Origin: a virus
Strand: one strand, 5' to 3'
IMG/VR virus record: IMGVR_UViG_3300034164_000003
Span: 1-49,654 of that record
Length of the DNA stretch: 49,654 nucleotides
In this document: in pieces, positions 25,707 to 33,120 of the stretch
How the letters are laid out: every line of letters starts with the position of its first letter
How positions within the stretch are numbered: position 1 is the stretch's first letter
Position numbers and translations under genes: made by a program
Notes under the pieces: generated by a model
What the model was told of the DNA's origin: nothing
What the model saw: only the letters and a program-made list of their open reading frames with translations
Database searches by the model: none

Positions 25707-26216
25707 CTAAAACCTTACAAGCGCCCGGCCATCGGGGATAACGAGTCGTTCAGGGAAATATTCGTCCACAGCCTTAATACACCCAACCACACCGCGATAA
25801 TCATCGAATAGAATAACTCCGCCTTTCACCATCAACGGCTCAAATACACGACAAATCGCTTTTGTGCTTTCGTATTGATCCGCGTCGGCATGCACAAACG
25901 CCATGCGCGGCATCCGAACTACCGTATCTGGGAATATCCCCATCTGGATGTGTGCTTTCGGCATGGCTTGCGCGATTTTCTCAACGGAACAATCCGCATA
26001 GTCGCCTAATCGATGCGCGTCGATCTCACCCGCAATCGGCATACCAGCAAACGAGTCGTACAGATATAATTCCCTGCCCTGATGTTGCGCTATCTCATAC
26101 AATCGGAAGGCCGAACCGCCTTGGTAAACTCCGACTTCAGCAAACGCGCCAGGAGGGGATGAAAGCGCCATCCCAACCATGCGATCCAACAGGTCGTCAG
26201 TGATTAGACTCAGCAT
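25707..26216 (-). CDS. TylF/MycF-like O-methyltransferase
   Basis: 169 residues. FAEVGVYQGGSAFRLYEIAQ (SAM-binding), LYLYDSFAGMP, MAFVHADADQYESTKAICR (metal-binding Asp pair) and GGVILFDDYRG are typical of the TylF family, which methylates sugar hydroxyls. It abuts the MTase-GT9 gene by one base, suggesting one pathway. Confidence 0.82.
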   Translation of the reverse strand: MLSLITDDLLDRMVGMALSSPPGAFAEVGVYQGGSAFRLYEIAQHQGRELYLYDSFAGMPIAGEIDAHRLGDYADCSVEKIAQAMPKAHIQMGIFPDTVVRMPRMAFVHADADQYESTKAICRVFEPLMVKGGVILFDDYRGVVGCIKAVDEYFPERLVIPDGRALVRF

Positions 26217-26217
26217 C

Positions 26218-26388
26218 CTATAGACGGTCCCTTACATTGTTGCGCTTGATAAAGCCGTCAATCTGGTCTTTGTCCCGCTCTGCATAGGAATAGCCTTGAA
26301 TACGGGAGAGGCGTTCTTGTTCTTCCCGGTATTCATCCTCACATTCCGCCTTTCCGTCGAGCACTTCATAACCTTTTTCGTCTTTCAT
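26218..26388 (-). CDS. Small charged protein, 56 aa
   Basis: MKDEKGYEVLDGKAECEDEY and GYSYAERDKDQIDGFIKR: highly charged, predicted helical. ATGA overlap with the gene before and one base from the TylF-like gene. Function unknown. Confidence 0.55.
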   Translation of the reverse strand: MKDEKGYEVLDGKAECEDEYREEQERLSRIQGYSYAERDKDQIDGFIKRNNVRDRL

Positions 26389-26567
26389 ATATCTTCCTCG
26401 TCGAATTTATGTTTCTTGTACCCGCGCTCTTTGATTTTTTCCGGCGTGTTCTCGTCCTCAATATTCCCGGATTCAACTGCCTGCCGACGCTTCTTCAGAC
26501 GATCTGCTAGTGAGCCTTTGCCGGCGAAGATATCAACCTTCCGTGCCGGGGGTTTTTCTTTTTCCAT
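26385..26567 (-). CDS. Small basic/acidic protein, 60 aa
   Basis: The start at 26567 is chosen (AGGAAGCG 3 bases upstream) rather than an in-frame Met at 26603. The product MEKEKPPARKVDIFAGKGSL is very charged and likely disordered. Position after the capsid genes suggests a minor virion or assembly role; not demonstrable. Confidence 0.55.
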   Translation of the reverse strand: MEKEKPPARKVDIFAGKGSLADRLKKRRQAVESGNIEDENTPEKIKERGYKKHKFDEEDI

Positions 26568-26606
26568 AACGCTTCCTAAAATAGGGGGGCTTTCAGCCCC
26601 CATAAA

Positions 26607-26999
26607 TTACGCCGTGACGTTAGCGCCGGGAACCGTCAACGCCTCAATAGCGAATGACAGAACAGCGGTCGCATCCGTGCCGTGCGTCAACCAGAACTGA
26701 TCGCCGGCGGCCAATGTTACCGGCGTGGCGAGATCGTTGATTAACGGGGTAATCGCGGCCGAGGTTAACGCGGTCAGCGTGGTGGTGGTTGTCGCGGTTC
26801 CGCTCTTGACGAACAACAGGGGCTGGGAGCCCGCCGCTGTCGATGCGACGTTAGGCGTTGTCAGCGACGATTTGATCTGCATCGCGGTGAACGCCGCAAA
26901 CTTGGGTGATACACCGTTCGCCCCGACGGTGGTCTGTCCGGCAAAAATATACGGAACTGTATACGCCGGGTGGTCATACGACATTGATCTTTTAGCCAT
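26607..26999 (-). CDS. Putative capsid decoration/virion protein, 130 aa
   Basis: Beta-rich, Ala/Thr-rich (SGTATTTTTLTALTSAAITP, AAGDQFWLTHGTDATAV) with no charged clusters, like head-decoration proteins. Directly downstream of the major capsid gene. Good TAAATGG/AGAAGTAAA context on the minus strand. Confidence 0.55.
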   Translation of the reverse strand: MAKRSMSYDHPAYTVPYIFAGQTTVGANGVSPKFAAFTAMQIKSSLTTPNVASTAAGSQPLLFVKSGTATTTTTLTALTSAAITPLINDLATPVTLAAGDQFWLTHGTDATAVLSFAIEALTVPGANVTA

Positions 27000-27105
27000 T
27001 TTACTTCTCCGCTATGCCCGCCTCTCAGGCATAGTTAAGACCCAGCGAGAAGGCGCTATTGGGTCAGTTTCACGTTAAAACGTGTGATTACGCGACTGTG
27101 TCCTA

Positions 27106-28327
27106 CTAGGCGGCACTATCCCATTTCACGATACGGACTTGATCCACGGAAGCCGCATTGGCATGGACAATGCCCATCCCCCCCAGGTAGTACCACGCAA
27201 TACCCTTGGACCGTCCGTAGTCGCTCGGCATCTTCGCCCGGATTTCCTCCGCGACCGCGACACCTTCCATCACCGTGTCCTCACCGAAGAAGTAAATCCA
27301 ATCGTTACCGTTCGCCCAGGGTGTCGCCGTAACACCACCAGCTATAGGATTGAAACCCTTGGCGATATTGGTCTGCTCGATATGCCGGATATTTTCGTAA
27401 CGTCCGATTTCTCCGTTCATAATCATTGCAAAACCTTCGGAGGTGTACTGATGGATCGACTCCAAGTCGTTCTTCAACCGACGGTAGGTCGCAGGCCAGC
27501 CAATTGCAAAGTAATCGTCGCCGGCATAGGGAGGCAGATTTCGCTCTTTCATCAAGTCGGAGAGTATTTTTGCATGCTCTTTCTGGTAGACGATATTGTT
27601 GGTCAGCGTTGCGGTTCCGTTTGTGGTTAACGTAACGGAAGTAGTGGACGTGCCGGACGCAGGGACTACACGCAGGAGGGTCGCGTTGAATTGCGAGTGC
27701 GCGGCATAGTCAAACGCCTTCTTGGCGTCGTTCTTAAGCCCGCGCATGATCGGCTTTTTAACCGATTGCTTCGCCAGGGACTCCAGCTTGCCGGTATAGG
27801 GGATCGAGTTGCCTAACTCGTTGACGGTTAACGTTCCCTGAATTACCCGGAAGTTACTTTCCGGCATGGTGTTGGTTTCCACCAACGTGCCGCCCTGGGT
27901 TTGGATATTGAGATAAATATTCCAGTGGAAATTTTCGCCACGATTCTTACCGTAGGCGGACTGGAGGTCTGCAAATTGTCTGATGCTTTCTTCATTCCGG
28001 TTCGTTATGTCGGAACCGCCTTTCGGCTGCTGCATGTCTCCATGCAGGCGAGACTATATCTTCACGCTTTCGCGTGCTGTGCGCTTCGAGCCACTTGGCT
28101 CTACTCCCTTTCGGGATAGTCGTTGAACCTTCCGGATTTCTCCGGCTTGGCTGCTGATTGCCCTCGTCTTTACGTTAGGGGTTCCCAGTCAGTTCACACA
28201 GTTTTAACGTCAAGCTCAGCTAAGCTAACTTGACTTCGGGCTGCACTGCATCCCGAAATTCCTCAGACAGAGGTTCTTTAAACATGAAGCCGCCAAGTGA
28301 GTTGACGGCCCAGAGATTACCGGCCAT
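27106..28327 (-). CDS. Major capsid protein, interrupted by a group I intron
   Basis: Exon 1 is 28327-28228 (MAGNLWAVNSLGGFMF to QPEVK plus one base, after AGGAG); exon 2 is 27983-27106. Without splicing exon 1 stops at TAG six bases into the intron. Splicing gives 978 bases, 325 residues, with the join reading EVKF-RQFADLQ, as in the continuous capsid proteins of related phages (VKFRQFCD from memory). Later motifs TNTMPESNFRVIQGTLTV and WDSAA-stop also fit the family. Self-assembling HK97-type shell subunit, just after the scaffold gene. Confidence 0.88.
27984..28227 (-). ncRNA. Group I self-splicing intron, ORF-less, ~244 nt
   Basis: P1: exon GTCAAGT pairs with guide GCTTGAC (28215-28209), with U28228-G28215 wobble at the splice site. 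P10: exon 2 TCAG pairs with CTGA (28219-28216). Q-like AATCAGCAGCCAAGC; P6a CCGGA-GAAA-TCCGG; P7 GACTAT (28121-28116) with ATAGTC (28057-28052) within R-like GTTCAACGACTA and S-like AAGATATAGTC; P8 GAGCC-AAGT-GGCTC; P9-type hairpins 28047-28030, 28027-28018 and 28017-27999. The last intron base is A (27984), not the usual G; G27986 is an alternative end. Read from 28227 down to 27984. Confidence 0.9.
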
Positions 28328-28343
28328 AAATGGCTCCTATTCA

Positions 28344-29411
28344 TTAGTTCAATCCGCGAGCAGCCCGCATCGAAGCTAATTTTTCTTCATGCGATTTGGG
28401 CTTGCCCTCTATGGGTGCGGGAGTTTTACCTCCGGCACCACGGACGACGCCTGTGGAGCTTTTACGCTGGTTTCGATCTTCCAGTCCGGTCTTGGGGATA
28501 TGCTTCTCAACTAAGGCATCGCGCCATGTGCGAATTTCATTGCCAATGGCTCGATACAATTCGGCGTAGGGGCGCCGGTCTTTCTGTATGTCCCTCAATT
28601 CATCTTCACGGCGATAGAACATCGCGCGAAGTGTGGGATCTCCCATGATGTCGGCATATCCGCCTTTCTCCGGCGGATCTTCGAGAATCAGCTTACCTCT
28701 CTCAAAGGCGAGCGTCTCTTCTATGTATCCACGGATCTGTTGCTGGGTCATGCCTTGGGTCTGGGTAGCCAGATCTGCTTGACGCCCTTTCCCAAGTAAC
28801 TTCGCAACTGCTTCGGATACCTTCTCTTCTTCGCCGTACATCAGGGCTTTAGTGATTTCCGCGATAACTTCAGTATCGCGCCCAACGTCCGCCGCCGAAG
28901 AGGTGGCAGCGGGTAGCTGGGTTGCCGGGTCCGGTGCGGGGGTGGCGGCGCTTGTGCGCTTGGCGTCCTCGCGTAACCGGGTAGCCTCGGCTAATCTTGC
29001 ATCGGCAGTCGCGTGCTTTTGCACGTACTCCGCAATTTGTTCCTCCGTGAATTCTTTCTCAACGCCGTCAATCGTAAATTTACGTTTGGGCGGAGTATCC
29101 TTGGGTTCTTCAGTTGTTGCCGCTAACGGCTCTTCTTCGCCAGAATCTTCTTCCTCTGAGTCCGTCTCGTCCGGTTCCAATAGAGCCTTATCCGCAGATG
29201 ACTCTCCGTCGGCAATATATCGTTCCTTATTCGCGTCGGAGATTTCTTTCAAAATAGACGCGCGCTTCTGATAATGCGGCGAGCCGGTAGGTCTTGGCTC
29301 GTCCTCCCGCTTGGGAGTTTCAGCAACCTGTTCCGGTTCAACAACGGGTTCCGGCGCGGCGGTTGCCGCTTCTTCCTTCGGTTTATTCTTGCTGCCTTGT
29401 GGTCTGGCCAT
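28344..29411 (-). CDS. Capsid scaffolding protein
   Basis: 355 residues, very acidic N-terminal half (ETDSEEEDSGEEEPL, Ala/Pro/Glu-rich), helical centre (FTEEQIAEYVQKHATADARL) and basic C-terminal tail ending EEKLASMRAARGLN. Low complexity, no cysteines and position just before the capsid gene fit a scaffold that guides procapsid assembly and is then removed. Confidence 0.75.
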   Translation of the reverse strand: MARPQGSKNKPKEEAATAAPEPVVEPEQVAETPKREDEPRPTGSPHYQKRASILKEISDANKERYIADGESSADKALLEPDETDSEEEDSGEEEPLAATTEEPKDTPPKRKFTIDGVEKEFTEEQIAEYVQKHATADARLAEATRLREDAKRTSAATPAPDPATQLPAATSSAADVGRDTEVIAEITKALMYGEEEKVSEAVAKLLGKGRQADLATQTQGMTQQQIRGYIEETLAFERGKLILEDPPEKGGYADIMGDPTLRAMFYRREDELRDIQKDRRPYAELYRAIGNEIRTWRDALVEKHIPKTGLEDRNQRKSSTGVVRGAGGKTPAPIEGKPKSHEEKLASMRAARGLN

Positions 29412-29713
29412 TAATCCTCGCTTTCCGGTATATTCAATTGATGTAAAGCTTGCTTGCCAGAAATAATAGCATCCGCTAAATATTGGCGCAATGCAAGAGC
29501 CGTGCCAGCTTTTCGTTTAATGGAAATTATTTTATTCTGAAGGTCGACCAGGGTAGTGAACTGATAGGGGTCGAGATCGAATATTTCTGCCTTGGCGTCC
29601 TCCAAATCCTGCAAACTGCGGCCATCCAAGAGCCTCCCAACGTCAGTTTTGAGGAATTTCTCAACCTCTATTCCAAGTTCGGCATGGGCCAACAACTCGC
29701 GGTCTTCGCTCAT
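29411..29713 (-). CDS. Hypothetical late protein, 100 aa
   Basis: Helical (HAELGIEVEKFLKTDVGRLL, LVDLQNKIISIKRKAGTAL). Stop and start overlap its neighbours by 1 and 4 bases. Position between connector-side genes and scaffold suggests an assembly or head-completion factor; no family recognised. Confidence 0.6.
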   Translation of the reverse strand: MSEDRELLAHAELGIEVEKFLKTDVGRLLDGRSLQDLEDAKAEIFDLDPYQFTTLVDLQNKIISIKRKAGTALALRQYLADAIISGKQALHQLNIPESED

Positions 29714-30027
29714 GAATCCAATAATAACATGGTGGCGGCAACGTTTCGTTTCCGCTTTATTTCCCTGGTTTGGGCGATTACCAGCGGGTCCGCTATGGAG
29801 TCGACCCGGACATGGAGCGGTATCGGTGGCGGCGGAAGCTCTGGACGAATGAAAAGCATCCGTCTTTCCTCATCCCTAAGCGCGCGGAGTATTTCCCTAG
29901 CGGTAGGCGGGCGTTTGTATCTGTGTTTTCGTGGACCGGGTAAAGATAATACCGGCGCTATAACAATGCCAGCATCAGTATTGAAAATATCGTCGTTGAA
30001 TACCGCCCTATTGAATATCCCGGCCAT
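29710..30027 (-). CDS. Hypothetical late protein, 105 aa
   Basis: The N-terminus AGIFNRAVFNDDIFNTD repeats an F-N-x-x-V/I-F-N pattern seen in small phage virion proteins. Then a proline-rich basic middle and IADPLVIAQTREIKRKRNV. Coupled to the next gene by ATGA. Function unknown. Confidence 0.6.
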   Translation of the reverse strand: MAGIFNRAVFNDDIFNTDAGIVIAPVLSLPGPRKHRYKRPPTAREILRALRDEERRMLFIRPELPPPPIPLHVRVDSIADPLVIAQTREIKRKRNVAATMLLLDS

Positions 30028-30107
30028 TATTTACCCACTGTTATACACGGATCAATCTTGGGTATAGATTTTCGTTTCTTCTTTGCGGGTCATGGCGATA
30101 TTATACC

Positions 30108-30467
30108 TTAGCCAACGCTATAATTCGGATCGAGCAAGATGAGTAATCTGACATTCGTGGCTAAGGTTACCGTTAGAACAACGTCGTTACCGCTCACGCC
30201 GGCCGCGAGCGTCCACAACGCAGCCCCGGCTGTTGCCTGGACGGCTGGGGCCACAAGAATGCCGGTTCTTACGGGCGCCGCCACTCCCACTTTTCTCCAT
30301 GCGTCCGACCCAACCCAGGTTTTGTGATCCCCGGTTGAAACAAGATAAGCTTCCGCGTTGAACCGAAAAGAAATATAGGAATCAGCCGCCATCGTCCCGA
30401 CTTTCACGGTGAAGGGAGTCGCGTTGGCGGCGATGATCTTTTGAAGCCTGATCGTATGGCTCCTCAT
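30108..30467 (-). CDS. Small beta-rich virion protein, 119 aa
   Basis: Ala/Thr/Val-rich strands (AAGVSGNDVVLTVTLATNVR). ATGA overlap with the gene upstream. No family recognised; likely a minor structural component because of its place among fibre-like genes. Confidence 0.5.
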   Translation of the reverse strand: MRSHTIRLQKIIAANATPFTVKVGTMAADSYISFRFNAEAYLVSTGDHKTWVGSDAWRKVGVAAPVRTGILVAPAVQATAGAALWTLAAGVSGNDVVLTVTLATNVRLLILLDPNYSVG

Positions 30468-30715
30468 AATACCATCCTAATATCACTCTCTGTGACCGTT
30501 ACCGTCGTATTAGTGTCGATGGAGGCTTGAGTAGATACCAGAGAAGCCAGGGTACTATAAATAAAATTATCCAGCTCTGTTTCCGTTTGTGTAAGGTTCG
30601 CTGTTTCCACCGCTATAGTAGCGCTCCATGTATTGTCTTCCAGCGTACATCGGTACAAAATCTTTAAATTTACACCCTCTCTGACAGTCTGTATGCGATC
30701 CGCGTAACAAATCAT
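30464..30715 (-). CDS. Hypothetical late protein, 83 aa
   Basis: MICYADRIQTVREGVNLKIL and TQTETELDNFIYSTLASLVS; mixed alpha/beta. ATGA coupled on both sides. Unknown role. Confidence 0.5.
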   Translation of the reverse strand: MICYADRIQTVREGVNLKILYRCTLEDNTWSATIAVETANLTQTETELDNFIYSTLASLVSTQASIDTNTTVTVTESDIRMVL

Positions 30716-31635
30716 TTGGATTGCGCTCCGAAGCGCGCAAGCAGAATAGCCCTAGCAGAGGCCGTAGTTGGATTGACGGTGGCGCTTTGCACTAACGAAT
30801 CGCCGACACTTGGTAAGTTCGTTGTAACAACGCCGACGAATAAATTATTGATATAATAAGATACTTGATCGTCTACCGAAGTATCTATTTCCATCTCCCA
30901 ACGTGTCTCCGCGACAACCGGAGTTTTGGAACCACTGACGGTAATTCCAGAAAAATCATCTATTGCTACCAATTGCCAATTAAGATCGCCGGCAACGGAA
31001 GAAAAACGAATTCCCAACCCAGGGACGGCGGTAGGTAAATCTACATTTCCTATATAAGAAGTAGCGGCCTCAAGCCAAATCCTGCAATTTGTGAGATTAG
31101 TGTCTGTTTTAAATGTGTAATAGAAATGAGCTTTACAACGACGTTGAATCCCAATGAAGTTACTTGCCTTCCACCCACCGGGTGATCCTGGTGTTCCAGG
31201 TGTCGTATATTTATTATATTGTCCAGTATCCTCATTGATCGAAGTTGGCGTTCCAACCACGGTCGGCGCAGAGGTATTGATTCCTACAACTTCTATTAAT
31301 GTTGACGCATGGTTTGCTTTTTGCACCCAATAATTACGTAGAAAGCAATCTGCTTGTATTGGCCGTTCAATTCCATAAGAAGCGTCAAAGACGTTAAGAC
31401 TGTCCACGGTCAGACCAAGTTCAGCGGCCCTCGCGATCGCCGCCCTGGTGACATCCGCCTTAATCCGGGTGTGATTCCAAGTAGTCTCCTTGACGATTTC
31501 TAGTTGATTCTGAGCCCCCTTGGCAATCTCTTCCGGCACATCAACGCCGGCAAAAGTTGCGTTGTAAAAAAGATGTTGATTGCCGGATATATCGATATCG
31601 GCCTGATCGACAAATTTAACAAATGCTTGTGCCAT
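30712..31635 (-). CDS. Virion protein with lectin-like C-terminal domain, 307 aa
   Basis: N-terminal ~100 residues are mixed; residues ~130-307 look like a concanavalin-type jelly roll (CKAHFYYTFKTDTNLTNCRI, WEMEIDTSVDDQVSYYINN). A Pro-Gly linker (TTPGTPGSPGGWK) joins the halves. Probable capsid- or fibre-associated glycan-binding protein. Confidence 0.55.
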   Translation of the reverse strand: MAQAFVKFVDQADIDISGNQHLFYNATFAGVDVPEEIAKGAQNQLEIVKETTWNHTRIKADVTRAAIARAAELGLTVDSLNVFDASYGIERPIQADCFLRNYWVQKANHASTLIEVVGINTSAPTVVGTPTSINEDTGQYNKYTTPGTPGSPGGWKASNFIGIQRRCKAHFYYTFKTDTNLTNCRIWLEAATSYIGNVDLPTAVPGLGIRFSSVAGDLNWQLVAIDDFSGITVSGSKTPVVAETRWEMEIDTSVDDQVSYYINNLFVGVVTTNLPSVGDSLVQSATVNPTTASARAILLARFGAQSK

Positions 31636-31649
31636 ACACGTTCCCTATG

Positions 31650-32462
31650 TTAAGCGCCAATGTAGTATCCACAATTACCGCGGTTGAGGACCGCCGCGCC
31701 AGGCGCCGGCATGACAATTGTCGTTGCTGTGTTCGCAAGCAGACTTTTAAGCGGAATACCCGGCTGAAAGTTGACATCTTCCTTCGTATCACCAGCGGCC
31801 ATTGCGTTGCCATTGCTCCATGCGAGAGTACCTGGAAGATTGGTCGTTGTGATTATGAGTGTAGCGGTGCCAGCTAAAACCGCAGTCGAGTGTCGTCTGC
31901 AATTGAGATAGACAATATAATGGAAAAGACCAGCGCCGGCGGCTGGAATCGTGATGGTTGCTGCTGTATTCGCCGCCGCCGTCACTGTAACCCATAACGT
32001 GACTGGAATCGGCTTCGAGTAAATGATTTGATCCGCCGACGATGCTCTAGCGGCGACATTTATATTCCCAGACGTATAGGCTGAAATACGGAGGCGGATC
32101 TTCTTGAGCCCCGTCACGCCGACGACGTATGTTGACGCTATTGTCGTCGCAACAACCACGGAGAAAACATAAACCTCCGCGCTGGTTACTGCGGCAACCA
32201 ATGATCTTGTGGCGAACGCGGGTAAAAGAATGTCGTAATTTACGCCATCAACGGACCCTTCGAATACAAACGTGAGAGAACCCGCGGCGGTGCGGATATC
32301 GAATGTAGCGGTCGCGGCGCCGTTCAGATCCATTACGACTTCAGCGTTCAGCGCGCCGATAGTCTTTACATACGTCCGTCCGGTTTCGGTAACGACTTCA
32401 TCGCCGACGGTATCGAGTTGCCCTCGGAAGGGATTACCGAATTGGTCTACTATCTGCGGCAT
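31650..32462 (-). CDS. Beta-rich virion protein, 270 aa
   Basis: Almost entirely strands of Ala/Thr/Val. N-terminus MPQIVDQFGNPFRGQLDT resembles the first residues of phage fibre and decoration proteins. Possible inserted Ig-like domain near VEGSVDGVNYDILLPAF. No enzymatic motif. Confidence 0.5.
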   Translation of the reverse strand: MPQIVDQFGNPFRGQLDTVGDEVVTETGRTYVKTIGALNAEVVMDLNGAATATFDIRTAAGSLTFVFEGSVDGVNYDILLPAFATRSLVAAVTSAEVYVFSVVVATTIASTYVVGVTGLKKIRLRISAYTSGNINVAARASSADQIIYSKPIPVTLWVTVTAAANTAATITIPAAGAGLFHYIVYLNCRRHSTAVLAGTATLIITTTNLPGTLAWSNGNAMAAGDTKEDVNFQPGIPLKSLLANTATTIVMPAPGAAVLNRGNCGYYIGA

Positions 32463-32463
32463 G

Positions 32464-33120
32464 TCATCCTGTTAAGTAATTCAATTTGAAGTCGCCGAAC
32501 AAATTGCTCGGATCGAGCGAATATAACTCCGCCGTTAATTGGCCTGTTCCCGGAACAGCATTGAACCCCACTTCCCCCATCCCTGGATGATTGGCGTCGG
32601 ACTGCGCGCAATTCCCCCACCCAACCATGATCTGTGAAGCTCCGGTAACATCACCATCGGTAACGGTGAAAAAGGCTTCTTTCGCTGGTGTTGCAACGGT
32701 TACGGTTGTTGCTTTGATATTGGTCGAGCCGGCGCCTGGTGTTGTCCCGACAATAGTCGCACCAGACCTAGTCAATACTTGTCCATCGGCGACCGCGCCT
32801 ACAACAAGATTTGTCGGCCCACTGGTTTCACGCAGCGCCTTGGCGCGCAATACCGCAACATCTGCGTCAACGCCGGCATAGCCACTAACGGCATCCTTCT
32901 CGCTTTCTTTCTGATACTGAATATGAGGATCACCTGCGGCGATATGCGCGGTATCACCCGCGGCAGCTACGCCAGCGGCGTCAAAATCAGTCGTTGCGGC
33001 TTCGGCGGCGGTGCCAAGGCCGGTAACGACATGGTTATCGTTCCACTCGGCCTTATTGACCTCGGCGCCGGGTTCATCCGGAAGCGTGGCGACTTTGGCG
33101 TGGGTGACTGTGACAGCCAT
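32464..33120 (-). CDS. Fibre-like virion protein, 218 aa
   Basis: Contains EVNKAEWNDNHVVTG, a phage-fibre segment, then a GDTAHIAAGDPHIQYQK collagen-poor shaft motif and a beta-rich tail (FFTVTDGDVTGASQIMVGWG). Stop overlaps by one base with the portal gene start region. Likely a fibre or head protein; exact role unknown. Confidence 0.55.
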   Translation of the reverse strand: MAVTVTHAKVATLPDEPGAEVNKAEWNDNHVVTGLGTAAEAATTDFDAAGVAAAGDTAHIAAGDPHIQYQKESEKDAVSGYAGVDADVAVLRAKALRETSGPTNLVVGAVADGQVLTRSGATIVGTTPGAGSTNIKATTVTVATPAKEAFFTVTDGDVTGASQIMVGWGNCAQSDANHPGMGEVGFNAVPGTGQLTAELYSLDPSNLFGDFKLNYLTG

